Shown piece after piece: positions 18,291 through 27,183 of a stretch of 64,000 nt of DNA; position 1 is the stretch's first letter, and each line of letters begins with the position of its first letter. The notes beneath the pieces were generated by a model that worked only from the letters and a program-made list of their open reading frames with translations, ran no database searches and was not told the DNA's origin. The position numbers and the translations under genes are program-made. Source of the stretch: Acidobacteriota bacterium (GTDB taxonomy: Bacteria; Acidobacteriota; Thermoanaerobaculia; Multivoradales; JBCCEF01); the NCBI GenBank assembly GCA_039030395.1, contig JBCCEF010000002.1, positions 62,001 to 126,000 of the forward strand, written 5' to 3'.

Positions 18291-19970
18291 ATGCACCTAG
18301 CCCACTCTTCCGTCCGGCGCCGGCTTCTCACCGCGAGTCTCGCTCTCTTCGGTCTTCTGGTCTTCGGCGAAATGCTGGCTGCCCAGTCGCCCTTCGGCGA
18401 GGTGGTGAACGTGCGGGTGGTCAACGTCGAGGTGGTGGTGACGGATGGTCAGGGAGTGCGGGTGACCGGCCTCGGGCCGGAGGACTTCCGTCTGCGGGTG
18501 GACGGCGAAGACCGGGCGATCGACTACTTTTCGGAGATTCGCGGCGGCGAGCTGGTGCCCCGCCAGGAGAGCGCCGGGAAAACGCCCGAGGGTGCGGGTC
18601 CTCGGCCCGCCGCCGACCCGCGCGGCGGCACCAGCTACCTGGTGTTCATCGATGAGGTCTTTTCACTGGCTTCGGATCGCGATCGGGTGCTGCGGGAACT
18701 GGTGGAACAACTACCGCAGCTCAGCCCGGACGATCGTATGGCGGTGGTGGCCTACAACTCCGGCGGCCTGGAGATGCTGACGAGTTGGACCGAGTCCGGG
18801 CGGGAGCTGGAGCGGGTGTTCAAAGGGGCGATGCTGCGCAGTTCGAGCGCTGGCCCTTTGCGCTCTCAGGTGCGGGCGGCGGATCGCGATGAGCTGGATC
18901 TCGACTCGGTGGCGACGGCCGGCGACGAGCCGGACTTTCTGGGCGCCGTGCCGCCGGGGGTCGAAACGGTGCAGGGTCTCGACCTCGAAGACGAGGCCAT
19001 CGGCGAGCGCTGGTCGGTGGAGGTGGACAAGGCGGTGAGCGCCGCCAGCACCACCCTGCGGGCCTTCGCCCGGCCGCCGGGCCGCAAGGTGATGCTGCTG
19101 CTCTCCGGCGGTTGGCCCTTCTCTCTGTCCAACTGGATCGCCGGCCGCTCCACACCGGGCTTCCGCTCGCCTCGGCTGGCCGACGGCTTCGAGCTCTACA
19201 GCCCCTTGACGGACACCGCCAACCGCCTCGGCTACACCCTCTATCCGGTGGACATGCCGGGATTGCCGGCGGTCGATTTGATGGGCGATGCGGCGGTCGA
19301 TCGCCTCGCCATCGAGCGGCGGCGGGAAATCGAGATCCACGCCACCCTCGACTATCTGGCACAGGAGACCGGCGGCCGGCCGCTGATCGACGGCGATCGC
19401 GAAGCCGCCCTCGAACGGGTAGTGGAGGACACCCGCAGCTACTACTGGCTGGGTTTTACCGTCGACCCGCAGGAGACCCTCGATCGGCAGAAGATCCGCG
19501 TGCGCCTCCATCGAAAGGGTTTGGAGGCTCGGGCGCGGCGCAATTTCCAACCGCTGACCCGGGAGCAGGAAGAGAGCTTGCAGGTGGAGAGCGCCCTGCG
19601 CTTCGGCGATCCTCCCCGGGAGGCGCCGTTGACCGTCGCCTTGGGCGAACCGGAGCGCGCCGGCCGGCGCCGCATGGAGGTGCCGGTGCAGGTGGCGATT
19701 CCCCTGGACATGGTGACTTTCGTGCCCACCGCCGACGGCGTCGAAGGGCGCTTAGAGCTGCGGATCGCCGCCCAGGACGAGGGCGGCGACCTGTCGGACA
19801 TTCCCATCCTGGGCATTCCGGTGCGGCTTCCCCAGGCGCCGGAGGCCGGCAAGTATGCCCGCTTCGACACCAGCGTGACCCTGCGGCGGGAAAAGAATCG
19901 CCTGATTTTCTCCCTGACGGATCCCCCGACCGGCCGTACTGCTTCCGCCCGGATGGACGTCGAGCCGTAG
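18291..19970 (+). CDS. Secreted VWFA-related protein 3
   Basis: 559 residues from ATG 18291 (AGGAG eight bases upstream). The signal peptide is long and begins HLAHSSVRRRLLTASLALFG, cleaved near LAAQS. Beta module: VVNVRVVNVEVVVTDGQGV and GLGPEDFRLRVDGED. The A-like domain starts YLVFIDEVFSLASDRDR, with the MIDAS position DEVFS, again lacking the first serine. It contains an extra acidic insertion of about 40 residues (AADRDELDLDSVATAGDEPD and on) before VDKAVSAASTTLRAFARPPG, then GRKVMLLLSGGWPFS and EDTRSYYWLGF. The C-terminal beta domain is retained. A likely own transcript start is suggested by the preceding hairpin. Confidence 0.87.
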   Translation: MHLAHSSVRRRLLTASLALFGLLVFGEMLAAQSPFGEVVNVRVVNVEVVVTDGQGVRVTGLGPEDFRLRVDGEDRAIDYFSEIRGGELVPRQESAGKTPEGAGPRPAADPRGGTSYLVFIDEVFSLASDRDRVLRELVEQLPQLSPDDRMAVVAYNSGGLEMLTSWTESGRELERVFKGAMLRSSSAGPLRSQVRAADRDELDLDSVATAGDEPDFLGAVPPGVETVQGLDLEDEAIGERWSVEVDKAVSAASTTLRAFARPPGRKVMLLLSGGWPFSLSNWIAGRSTPGFRSPRLADGFELYSPLTDTANRLGYTLYPVDMPGLPAVDLMGDAAVDRLAIERRREIEIHATLDYLAQETGGRPLIDGDREAALERVVEDTRSYYWLGFTVDPQETLDRQKIRVRLHRKGLEARARRNFQPLTREQEESLQVESALRFGDPPREAPLTVALGEPERAGRRRMEVPVQVAIPLDMVTFVPTADGVEGRLELRIAAQDEGGDLSDIPILGIPVRLPQAPEAGKYARFDTSVTLRREKNRLIFSLTDPPTGRTASARMDVEP

Positions 19971-20101
19971 CTCCGGAGAAGATGACGGCGCGCAAGAGGC
20001 GCGCCCCTTGCATCCAGGCTCACTAGGAGAAATTCGCCCGGCGTCCGCCGGGCTGCCGCTATAATCCCGGAGCTGACCTTGAGGGACGGAGGAACCATCC
20101 A

Positions 20102-21883
20102 GTGAACACAACTCGAACCCTCGCCATCGCCGGACTTTTCGTCTGCGTTGGCGTGCTCTTCGGTTCGTCCGGCTTCGGTGCCAAAGCCGCCGCGGCGCAG
20201 GACAAAGTGACCGCCCAGGATCGCCTGAAGCAGTTGCGCGAACGGGCCCTGGCGGCCGATGCAGAAGACGAGGCCGCCGGCGATCTCGATCTGTTCGTCG
20301 ACGTCGTCAACGTCAACGTCGTCAACGTCGAGGTCTATGTCACCGACAAGAAGGGCAACCGCATCAACGGCCTGACGCGCGACGACTTCGAAGTCTTCGA
20401 AGACGGCAAGCAAGTGCAGATCAGCAACTTTTACGCGGTGGAGGGCGGCCGCCCGGTGGCCGGCGACATCCCGGAGATCGTGCCGCCGTCGGAAGCTCCG
20501 GAGGCCATTCAGGCTCCGCCGACGGAAGGGCCGCAACTGCCGCCGGACCAGCAATTGTCGCTGATCATTTACATCGACAACTTCAATATTCGCCCGCCCA
20601 ACCGCAACCGGGCGCTGCGCGACATCCGCACCTTCCTGCTGCAGAACGTGCAGCCGGGCGACCAGGTGATGCTGGTCAGCTACGAGCGTTCGATCAAGAT
20701 TCGCCGACCCTTCACCACCGATCCGCAGGTGGTGGCCTCGGCCCTGACGGAACTGGAGCGGCTCACCGGATACGCAGACCAGCGTGACTACGACCGCCGC
20801 GACACCCTCGACCGCATCGAGGACGCCCGCTCGCCGTCCGAAGCTCTCACCTGGGCGCGGTCCTACGCCGAGCAGCGGCAGAACGATATGCGCTTCACCA
20901 TCAACGCTTTGAAGGAGATGGTCAGCTCGTTGGCCGGTTTGCCCGGCCGCAAGGCGATTCTCTACGTCAGCGACGGTATTCCGATGGTCGCCGGTCAGGA
21001 TCTCTTCCACGCCGTCGACGGCCTCCACGGCAGCCAGTCCGGAGCGATCACCGAAGCCTTTGGCTACGACACGTCGTCGAAGTTCCGGGAGTTGGCGGCG
21101 CAGGCCAACGCCAGCCGCATCACCTTCTACACCCTCGATGCGGCGGGTCTGCGGGTGTCGAACGCCATTTCGGCGGAGAATTCCCGCTCCGAGCCCCTCG
21201 GCATCGAGTCCATCAATACCAGCAACTTGCAGAGCCCGCTGCGCTACGTGGCGGAGACCACCGGCGGCTTTGCGATCATCAATCGCAATCGCTTCGACGG
21301 CATGCTCGAACGGGTGGCGATGGACTTCACCACTTTCTATTCCCTGGGCTACCGGGCGCCGGAGACCCGCCGCGGCCGGTACCACCGGATCGAAGTCAAG
21401 CTGAAGGACAAGAAGGGCCGCGTGGTGCGCCACCGCGAGGGCTACCGCGACAAAACCGTCGAGGCGCGCATGACCGACGGCGCCATGTCGGTGCTGCACT
21501 TCAACTTCGAGCGCAACCCCCTGGGAACGAGGCTCGAGTTCGGATCCGAGCGGCAGCGCGATCGGCGGTTCTACGAAGTGCCGGTGAAGGTGCGGATCCC
21601 GATCGGCGAGTTGGTCCTGATCCCGCGCGAAGAGACCCACGAGTCGCGGGTGCGACTGTATATCGCCGCGATGGACACCGACGGTGGTACATCGCCGGTG
21701 CAGCAGCAGGTGGTGCCGATCAGCATTCCCTCCGACGAGATCGAGCAGGCCAAGGCCCAGGACTACGTCTACACCCTCAGTCTGCTGATGCGCGAGGGCG
21801 ACCACAAGGTGGCGGTGGGCGTGCGGGACGAAGTTGCGTCCGTCGAGAGTTTCGTTTTGGGCTCCGTGCGGGTGGGTGGCTAG
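20102..21883 (+). CDS. Secreted VWFA-related protein 4 (divergent copy)
   Basis: 593 residues from GTG 20102 preceded by GGAGG. After a signal peptide (TRTLAIAGLFVCVGVLFGSS) comes a charged helical stretch of about 40 residues (DRLKQLRERALAADAEDEAA) that the other three lack. Then the beta module FVDVVNVNVVNVEVYVTDKK and GLTRDDFEVFEDGKQVQIS. The A-like domain starts LSLIIYIDNFNIRPPNR: the MIDAS position reads DNFNI, with both serines lost. GRKAILYVSDGIPM, FYTLDAAGL and FTTFYSLGYRAP follow. This copy fits the common single-gene acidobacterial family better than copies 1-3 do. Two small membrane protein genes follow after nine bases. Confidence 0.88.
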   Translation: MNTTRTLAIAGLFVCVGVLFGSSGFGAKAAAAQDKVTAQDRLKQLRERALAADAEDEAAGDLDLFVDVVNVNVVNVEVYVTDKKGNRINGLTRDDFEVFEDGKQVQISNFYAVEGGRPVAGDIPEIVPPSEAPEAIQAPPTEGPQLPPDQQLSLIIYIDNFNIRPPNRNRALRDIRTFLLQNVQPGDQVMLVSYERSIKIRRPFTTDPQVVASALTELERLTGYADQRDYDRRDTLDRIEDARSPSEALTWARSYAEQRQNDMRFTINALKEMVSSLAGLPGRKAILYVSDGIPMVAGQDLFHAVDGLHGSQSGAITEAFGYDTSSKFRELAAQANASRITFYTLDAAGLRVSNAISAENSRSEPLGIESINTSNLQSPLRYVAETTGGFAIINRNRFDGMLERVAMDFTTFYSLGYRAPETRRGRYHRIEVKLKDKKGRVVRHREGYRDKTVEARMTDGAMSVLHFNFERNPLGTRLEFGSERQRDRRFYEVPVKVRIPIGELVLIPREETHESRVRLYIAAMDTDGGTSPVQQQVVPISIPSDEIEQAKAQDYVYTLSLLMREGDHKVAVGVRDEVASVESFVLGSVRVGG

Positions 21884-21892
21884 GCCGATTCG

Positions 21893-22324
21893 ATGAAAGC
21901 CTGGATCGAAATGTTCCGCGCCTTGGGGAACGCTCTCTTCGAGCTGCTGGCGGCGGAGCTGGCGGCGTTGGGCGGGGAGATGGCGAAGTCCGGCCGGGGC
22001 TTTGCGATCGCTCTGGGGTTCTTCGGAGCGGCGGTCATCGTCGCCTTCTGGACCTTCGGTGTCTTCACCTATGCCTTGATCCAGATTGTGGCCCTGGCGC
22101 TGCCTTTGTGGGGTGCCGCTTTGACGGTGACCGGCACCCTGGTCCTGGTGATGGCGATTCTGGTGGCCATCGGGGTGTACAAAGTCAAGAAGCTGGAGAG
22201 TCCCGGCGTCACCGCCCAAAGGCGAGTGGCGGACATGCGCGACTGGTGGAACCACCAGCTGCTGCCGGAGGTCGACCGGCCTGTCCTCGATGAGGGTGGC
22301 AAGAAGGGCGAGGAGGCACCGTGA
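21893..22324 (+). CDS. Small membrane protein, phage_holin_3_6 / YqjE-like
   Basis: 143 residues: an amphipathic N-terminal helix (FRALGNALFELLAAELAALG), two membrane segments at about 42-68 and 70-98 (GFFGAAVIVAFWTFGVF and LTVTGTLVLVMAILVAIGV) and a charged tail. This is the layout of the 'putative holin' family that includes E. coli YqjE. Despite the family name these are chromosomal membrane proteins, usually next to a short TM-tailed partner, as here. Nine bases separate it from the VWFA copy 4 gene, so it may share that transcript. Role unknown; no phage genes are nearby. Confidence 0.7.
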   Translation: MKAWIEMFRALGNALFELLAAELAALGGEMAKSGRGFAIALGFFGAAVIVAFWTFGVFTYALIQIVALALPLWGAALTVTGTLVLVMAILVAIGVYKVKKLESPGVTAQRRVADMRDWWNHQLLPEVDRPVLDEGGKKGEEAP

Positions 22325-22521
22325 TGGACCGAGAGCAGAGGGTGATGGAGAGCCGCCAACGGGTAGAGGACCGGCTGGCGGAAGTGCAGGAGGCTTTCCG
22401 TTCGGAGCTGGGCATTATCGCGCCGGAGCGCCGCGCTTGGCGCCTCGGCCTGGTGGCCGCCGCCGCCGGCCTCGCCATCGCCATCGGCCTCAAGCGGCGC
22501 CGCAAGCAGCGGAGCCGATAG
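22324..22521 (+). CDS. Short C-tail-anchored membrane protein (YqjK/DUF883-like layout)
   Basis: 65 residues from ATG 22324; a GTG three bases earlier is also possible, but GGAGG-to-ATG spacing is better. A helical, charged N-terminal half (REQRVMESRQRVEDRLAEVQ) is followed by one membrane segment at ~45-57 (LGLVAAAAGLAIAIGL) and a basic tail KRRRKQRSR. It overlaps the holin-like gene by one base. The pair looks like the YqjE/YqjK-type small membrane proteins, some of which associate with ribosomes or the cell envelope in E. coli; transfer of that role here is inference only. Confidence 0.6.
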   Translation: MDREQRVMESRQRVEDRLAEVQEAFRSELGIIAPERRAWRLGLVAAAAGLAIAIGLKRRRKQRSR

Positions 22522-22577
22522 AAAACGCCAGTAGAACGGTTTCCTCCACAGCGGCAAGGGCGTCACGTCCGCCGCCG

Positions 22578-23414
22578 TCAGTCCGCCAGGATCGTCACCT
22601 CCACCGGCTCGCCGCGCCGCACGCCCCACGCCGGCGCCAGAGGTTCACCGTTGTAGGCGAGCTCCAGAGTCCCCAGCGAACCCGGCAGCAAGGCAGCCTG
22701 TCCTGCCGGAATCTCTTCGTAGTGACCCGCTCGAACCTCGATTCGGTGCCGTAACTGGCCGCTGCCCACGGTGGTGCGGCAGGCGCCGTTTCCGATCCAT
22801 TCGCTCGGCAGGTTGGTCACCAGATTTCCGTAGTGATCGATGTGGGCCACCGACCCTTCGAGGCGGCTGCCGGCTCGCCCCGGCGGACCGTGGAGGACCG
22901 GCTCCGGCTCCGTCAGCAACACCGGATCCGTCACCTCGGGACCGAGGTTTGGGAGGGATTCCCCGTCGGCCAGCGCCGCCGCGGCGGGAGCGAAACGATC
23001 CCGGCCGGCGAAGGTGCGGCCGGCGGTGAGGGCGGAGTCCCCGTTCGGGTCTCCATCGAGGTACAGGTCCGGCCGCTCGATGGCGTGCACCGCGGCATCC
23101 GCCGCGGTCCGCAGAACCCAGCTCAGAAGCCCGTTGTCCGGGGCGACAAAGCGATGGCCCCGGACCTCCGCCGCCACCATGCGCCGGCGCGAGCCGACTC
23201 CCGGGTCGACCACTGCCAGGTGCACCGTACCGTCCGGGAACCAGCGCCAGGCAGCGCCCAGCAGCCAGCCGGCGCCGGCGATGTCGCCGGCGGCCACCTG
23301 GTGGGAGACATCCACCAGCACCGCTCCCGGCGCCCGCTGGAGGAGCACCCCTTTCATCGCCGCCAGGTAGTAGTCGCGGTCGCCGAAGTCCGTCAACAAG
23401 GTGATCACCGGCAT
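22578..23414 (-). CDS. S-adenosyl-L-methionine hydrolase (SAM hydroxide adenosyltransferase, DUF62)
   Basis: 278 residues starting MPVITLLTDFGDRDYYLAAMKG, the DUF62 opening with the conserved DFG. Further signatures are VDVSHQVAAGD, HLAVVDPGVGSRRRMVAAE, FVAPDNGLLSWVL and a C-terminal IDHYGNLVTNLP. The family includes fluorinase and chlorinase, but most bacterial and archaeal members hydrolyse SAM to adenosine and methionine using a bound water held by Asp-Arg-His. Nothing supports halide use, so hydrolase is the better call. It is transcribed away from the DUF2064 gene (49-base divergent gap), which could hold both promoters. Confidence 0.88.
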   Translation of the reverse strand: MPVITLLTDFGDRDYYLAAMKGVLLQRAPGAVLVDVSHQVAAGDIAGAGWLLGAAWRWFPDGTVHLAVVDPGVGSRRRMVAAEVRGHRFVAPDNGLLSWVLRTAADAAVHAIERPDLYLDGDPNGDSALTAGRTFAGRDRFAPAAAALADGESLPNLGPEVTDPVLLTEPEPVLHGPPGRAGSRLEGSVAHIDHYGNLVTNLPSEWIGNGACRTTVGSGQLRHRIEVRAGHYEEIPAGQAALLPGSLGTLELAYNGEPLAPAWGVRRGEPVEVTILAD

Positions 23415-23463
23415 CCCTCGATGATAGCGGGATCACGCCGCAGAGGCGGGTAGAATCCCGCTC

Positions 23464-24126
23464 ATGGAGACCCTCGTGTTGTTCACCAAACCGGCGGTGC
23501 CGGGGCAGGTCAAGACCCGCCTGATCGGCGCTCTGACGGCGGAGCAGGCGGCCGAGCTGCACCAGACCTTCCTCGACGACATGGTCGAGCGCCTGGGCGC
23601 GGAGGGCGCGGAGTTCGACACCCGCATCGCCTGGGCGTTGGCCGCGGAGGAGCCGGTTCCCGCGGGCCCCTGGCCGGGGGAACGGCAGCGGGGGGCGGAT
23701 CTCGGAGAACGCCTGTTCAACAGCCTGTCGCGGGCCGCCTCCCACAGTCGGCGGGTGGCCGCCGTCGGCAGTGATCACCCGGCCCTGGCGCGGCGGGATG
23801 TCGAAACCGCCTTCGCGGCCCTCGACGCCGCCGATGTCGTCCTCGGTCCCGCCACCGACGGTGGCTACTACCTGGTGGCGGTGCGCGCCGCAGCCCTCGA
23901 CCGCCGGCTGTTCGAAGACATCCCCTGGAGCACCGGCGGCGTGTTCGAGGCCACCCGCGCCCGCTGCCGGCAACTGGGCCTTCGCCTCGCCGCGCTCGAT
24001 TGTGGTTCCGATGTGGATACGGCGGAGGATCTGCGCCGGCTCGCCCACGCCTTGGCCGCCGGCACCGTGGAGTGCCCGCGTACCGAAGCTCTGCTCACCT
24101 CCTGGGGCGGGTGGCTGCCGTCATGA
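23464..24126 (+). CDS. DUF2064 / TIGR04282-family glycosyltransferase-like protein
   Basis: 220 residues with a nucleotide-diphospho-sugar transferase fold. It begins ETLVLFTKPAVPGQVKTRLI, the typical start of this family, and contains AVGSDHPALARRDVETAFAAL and VVLGPATDGGYYLVAVR, the conserved GxDxP and DGGYYLxG-like blocks. One branch acts in arsenosugar synthesis; other members are annotated as glycosyltransferase A, or as MobA-like phospholipid-related enzymes. No arsenic genes are nearby, so the substrate is left open. It stands before nnrDE with a 33-base gap. Confidence 0.82.
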   Translation: METLVLFTKPAVPGQVKTRLIGALTAEQAAELHQTFLDDMVERLGAEGAEFDTRIAWALAAEEPVPAGPWPGERQRGADLGERLFNSLSRAASHSRRVAAVGSDHPALARRDVETAFAALDAADVVLGPATDGGYYLVAVRAAALDRRLFEDIPWSTGGVFEATRARCRQLGLRLAALDCGSDVDTAEDLRRLAHALAAGTVECPRTEALLTSWGGWLPS

Positions 24127-24159
24127 GACGCCGATGAGACCGAGGAGAAAGGTGATGCG

Positions 24160-25758
24160 ATGAAGGTGTTGACGGCCGAAACGATGGCCGCCGTGGACCG
24201 GCGGGCGATCGAAGAGATCGGCCTGCCCGGCGCAGTGCTGATGGAGAACGCCGCCATCGGCCTGGCGGACGCCATCGGGGAGCGGTTTCCGGGCGCCGAA
24301 GCGGTGGCGATCTTCTGCGGCCCCGGCAACAACGGCGGCGACGGCCTGGCCCTCGGGCGCCACTTGGCGATCCGCGGCTATCGCCTCGCCCTCTGTTTGT
24401 GGACCGGCGGTCGAGAACTCGCCGGCGACGCGGCGATGCAGCACGCCGTCTGCTCGCGCCAAGGGCTCAACGTACGGCGGATCGCATCCGACGACGATGC
24501 TTCCCGGGCCCTCGCCGAAGCGGCGACCTGCGACCTGGTGGTGGATGCTCTCTTCGGTACCGGCCTGTCGCGCCCCCTCGAGGGCTTGCCGGCGACGCTG
24601 GTGCGGGGCATCAACCACCTGCCGTCGCCGCGCTTGGCGGTGGATTTGCCGAGCGGCCTCAACGGCGGCCGCCACCAGGTCTTCGGGCCGGCGGTGCGGG
24701 CCGAGGTGACCGTGGCCTTGGGCGCCCTCAAGGTGCCCCATGTCCTAGAGCCGGCGGCCGAGCGGGTGGGGGAGGTGGTGCTGGCGGACCTGGGGATTCC
24801 GCCGGCCTTGCTCGCCGAGGCGCCGTCGGAACTCGAGCTGCTGACCGCCGACGATCTCGCCCCGAGCCTCGCGCCGCGCCGGCCGGAAAGCCACAAGGGG
24901 ACCTACGGCCACGTCCTGATCGTCGCCGGCTCGCCGGGCAAGGCCGGTGCGGCGGTGCTGGCGGCTCGCGCGGCGGTGCGCGGCGGCGCCGGCCTGGTGA
25001 CCGTGGCGGTGCCGCGGGAGCTTCTGACGGCGGTGGATCTCGGTTCCGTCGAGTCGATGACCTTGCCGCTCCATTCGACCCCCATCGGCGAACTGTCGCC
25101 GCAAGGTGCCGAGGCGGTGCTCGAAGCCTGCCGGGACCGCGACCTGCTGGCGCTGGGTCCGGGACTCGGTACGACCCTCGGCGAAGGCGGCGAGGCGCTG
25201 GCCGCGACGGTTCGCCGCATTGCCCTCGCGGTGCCGCTGCCGCTGGTGCTCGACGCCGACGGCCTCAACGCCTTCGCCGGCCGCTGCGAGGAACTGGCCG
25301 CCCGCTCCCTTCCCACGGTACTCACACCCCATCCCGGTGAGCTGGGGCGGCTGCTCGGAATCTCGACCGCCGAGGTGCAGGAGGATCGGCCAGCGGCGGC
25401 CCGCCGGGTGGCGGAGGCGAGCGGAGCGCTGGTGGTGCTCAAGGGGCACCGCACGCTGATCGCTAACCCTGACGGCGCTCTCGCCGTCTGCTCCGCCGGC
25501 AATCCCGGTATGGCGACGGGCGGCACCGGCGATGTGCTCACCGGCCTGCTCGCTGCCTTGCTGGCGCACCGGGAGGGAGAGGGGGATGATCCCTTTGCCG
25601 CCGACCCGGGCCTTTCGCGCCGGGTAGCCCTCGCCGTATACCTGCACGCCCTCGCCGGCGACGAGGCGGCGGCACGGCGCGGTGAAGCGAGCCTGGCGGC
25701 GGGCGACTTGGTGGAAACCCTGCCGGCGGCCTGGAAGGCGCTGGAGGATGGGCGGTGA
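24160..25758 (+). CDS. nnr: Bifunctional NAD(P)H-hydrate repair enzyme (epimerase + dehydratase)
   Basis: Repairs damaged NAD(P)H: the N-terminal domain epimerises R- and S-NAD(P)HX, the C-terminal domain dehydrates S-NAD(P)HX with ADP (or ATP). 532 residues, normal for the fused bacterial form. The epimerase part (1-210) holds GAVLMENAAIGLADA, FCGPGNNGGDGLALGRHL and VDALFGTGLSRPL. The dehydratase part (from ~240) has HKGTYGHVLIVAGSPGKAGA, VLDADGLNAFAG, TPHPGELGRLLG and the ADP-binding GNPGMATGGTGDVLTGLLAALL. Its stop overlaps the tsaE start (GTGA), a pairing of nnr and tsaE that is common in bacteria. Confidence 0.97.
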   Translation: MKVLTAETMAAVDRRAIEEIGLPGAVLMENAAIGLADAIGERFPGAEAVAIFCGPGNNGGDGLALGRHLAIRGYRLALCLWTGGRELAGDAAMQHAVCSRQGLNVRRIASDDDASRALAEAATCDLVVDALFGTGLSRPLEGLPATLVRGINHLPSPRLAVDLPSGLNGGRHQVFGPAVRAEVTVALGALKVPHVLEPAAERVGEVVLADLGIPPALLAEAPSELELLTADDLAPSLAPRRPESHKGTYGHVLIVAGSPGKAGAAVLAARAAVRGGAGLVTVAVPRELLTAVDLGSVESMTLPLHSTPIGELSPQGAEAVLEACRDRDLLALGPGLGTTLGEGGEALAATVRRIALAVPLPLVLDADGLNAFAGRCEELAARSLPTVLTPHPGELGRLLGISTAEVQEDRPAAARRVAEASGALVVLKGHRTLIANPDGALAVCSAGNPGMATGGTGDVLTGLLAALLAHREGEGDDPFAADPGLSRRVALAVYLHALAGDEAAARRGEASLAAGDLVETLPAAWKALEDGR

Positions 25759-26216
25759 CCGGCGAAGAGGGGGAACCGCGCGCCGCGGAGACACCATGGA
25801 CCGGCCTCGACGGCCCGCCCTGGACGACCCGCGACGAGGCTGAGACGCGCGCCCTCGGCACCCGCCTGGCGGCGCATCTGGCGCCGGATTCGATTCTTCT
25901 GCTCAGCGGCGAGATGGGCGCCGGCAAGACCGTCCTCACCCAGGGCATCGCCGCCGGCCTGGGTATCGATCCGGCGGAGGTGCAGTCCCCCACGTATACT
26001 CTGGTCCGCGAACACCGCGGCGACGGCGGCGATCTGATCCATCTCGATCTCTACCGGCTCGAACCCTCAGAGGTTGCCGACCTGGGCCTCGAAGAAGTGC
26101 TCGACGGACCCGGAGTGAAGGTGGTGGAGTGGCCGGATCGCCTGCCGTGGCCGATTCCCGGCGCGCTCCGCCTCCGCCTCGAACGGCGGGCCGGCGGTGG
26201 GCGCAGGATCCAGTAA
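25755..26216 (+). CDS. tsaE: tRNA threonylcarbamoyladenosine biosynthesis ATPase TsaE
   Basis: 153 residues. TsaE is the small ATPase that works with TsaB-TsaD in forming t6A37 in ANN-decoding tRNAs. The P-loop LLSGEMGAGKTVLTQGIAAG lies at about residues 49-68, followed by VQSPTYTLVREH and the HLDLYRLEPSEVADLGLEEVL block with conserved Asp/Tyr/Arg, and a late VKVVEWPDRL with conserved EW. About 20 residues precede the family core, since translation starts at GTG 25755 overlapping the nnr stop. A GTG or ATG closer to the core (ATG 25797) is an alternative start. Confidence 0.93.
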   Translation: MTGEEGEPRAAETPWTGLDGPPWTTRDEAETRALGTRLAAHLAPDSILLLSGEMGAGKTVLTQGIAAGLGIDPAEVQSPTYTLVREHRGDGGDLIHLDLYRLEPSEVADLGLEEVLDGPGVKVVEWPDRLPWPIPGALRLRLERRAGGGRRIQ

Positions 26217-26297
26217 ATTTCCGATGAAGTAGAAGATTCCATCCGATCGCAACAGACGTTCCGGCCGCTCGTCGGCCGGACAGGAGGATTGCAGGGA

Positions 26298-27155
26298 ATG
26301 AAGATCAAGAAAGTGGGTGTGCTGGGCTGTGGCTTGATGGGCGCCGGCATCGCCGAGGTGGCCGCGCGCTCGGGCTACGAAACGGTGGTGCGGGAGCTTT
26401 CCGAGAACGTGCTCGACAAGGGTTTGGGGCGGATTCACAAGTCCCTCGATCGGGCTGTCGCCAAGGGCAAGATGGAAGAGGGCGACCGCGACGCCACCCT
26501 CGGTCGCCTCTCGGGCACCGTCGAGCTGGCCGATCTGGCGGACTGCGATGTGGTGGTCGAGGCGATCATCGAGAACCTCGAGGAGAAAAAGAAAACCCTC
26601 GCCGCCCTCGACAAAGAGGTCAAGGAGGGCGCCGTGTTCGGCAGCAACACTTCCTCCCTGACGGTCACTCAGCTCGCCATGGCGACGGAGCGGCCGGATC
26701 GGGTGGTGGGCCTCCATTTCTTCAATCCGGTGCCGGTGATGAAGCTGTGCGAAGTGGTGCGCACCATTGTCACCTCGGACGACGCCTTCGATACGGCTTT
26801 CGAGTTCATTCGCTCCCTGGGCAAGGAACCGATCGCCTGCAGGGACAACTCGGGCTTCATCGTCAACCGCCTGCTGGTGCCGTACCTGCTCGACGCCATC
26901 CGCGCCCTCGAAGAAGGCGTCGGCAGCGTCGAGGACATCGACAAGGGCATGCAGCTCGGCACCGGCTACCCGATGGGGCCGTTCACGCTGCTCGATTTCG
27001 TCGGCCTGGACACCACCTACTACATCGCGGAGATCATGTTCGACGAGTACCGCGAGAGGCGCTTCGCGCCGCCGCCGCTCCTCAAGCAAATGGTGCAGGC
27101 CGGCCGCTTCGGCCGCAAGAGCGGCCGTGGCTTCTACGATTATTCCGGCGGCTGA
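26298..27155 (+). CDS. 3-hydroxyacyl-CoA (3-hydroxybutyryl-CoA) dehydrogenase
   Basis: 285 residues from ATG 26298. NAD-dependent oxidation of (S)-3-hydroxyacyl-CoA, or the reverse. Rossmann loop KKVGVLGCGLMGAGIAEVAA at residues 3-22, then VVVEAIIENLEEKKKTLAAL, SNTSSLTVTQLA and the catalytic-His motif VGLHFFNPVPVMKLCEVV. The C-terminal helical domain has the NSGFIVNRLLVPYLLDAIR and GTGYPMGPFTLLDFVGLDT blocks. It is the monofunctional Hbd/PaaH type without the crotonase half. No other beta-oxidation genes are nearby. An 8-bp hairpin (26260-26280) just upstream of the ribosome-binding site separates it from tsaE. Confidence 0.95.
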   Translation: MKIKKVGVLGCGLMGAGIAEVAARSGYETVVRELSENVLDKGLGRIHKSLDRAVAKGKMEEGDRDATLGRLSGTVELADLADCDVVVEAIIENLEEKKKTLAALDKEVKEGAVFGSNTSSLTVTQLAMATERPDRVVGLHFFNPVPVMKLCEVVRTIVTSDDAFDTAFEFIRSLGKEPIACRDNSGFIVNRLLVPYLLDAIRALEEGVGSVEDIDKGMQLGTGYPMGPFTLLDFVGLDTTYYIAEIMFDEYRERRFAPPPLLKQMVQAGRFGRKSGRGFYDYSGG

Positions 27156-27183
27156 CGTCGAGCGGTGGTAAGCTTCGCGGTTC

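Noticed and set aside
19442-22255. A very long open frame (over 900 codons) on the minus strand opposite the VWFA copy 4 and holin-like genes
   Set aside because: It lies antisense to well-supported genes with signal peptides and ribosome-binding sites, is low-complexity (His/Gln/Arg/Gly-rich) and has no recognisable domain. Long antisense frames are expected in GC-rich genes. The same holds for 4782-6644 and 9531-11246.
21893-22324. Holin-like gene as sign of a prophage
   Set aside because: Only the family name suggests a phage. No integrase, capsid, tail or lysin gene is nearby, and this family is common as a chromosomal membrane protein.
22578-23414. Fluorinase or chlorinase
   Set aside because: The family includes halogenases, but they are rare and need specific halide-site residues and a loop that I cannot confirm. 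No halometabolite genes are present, so SAM hydrolase is the safer call.
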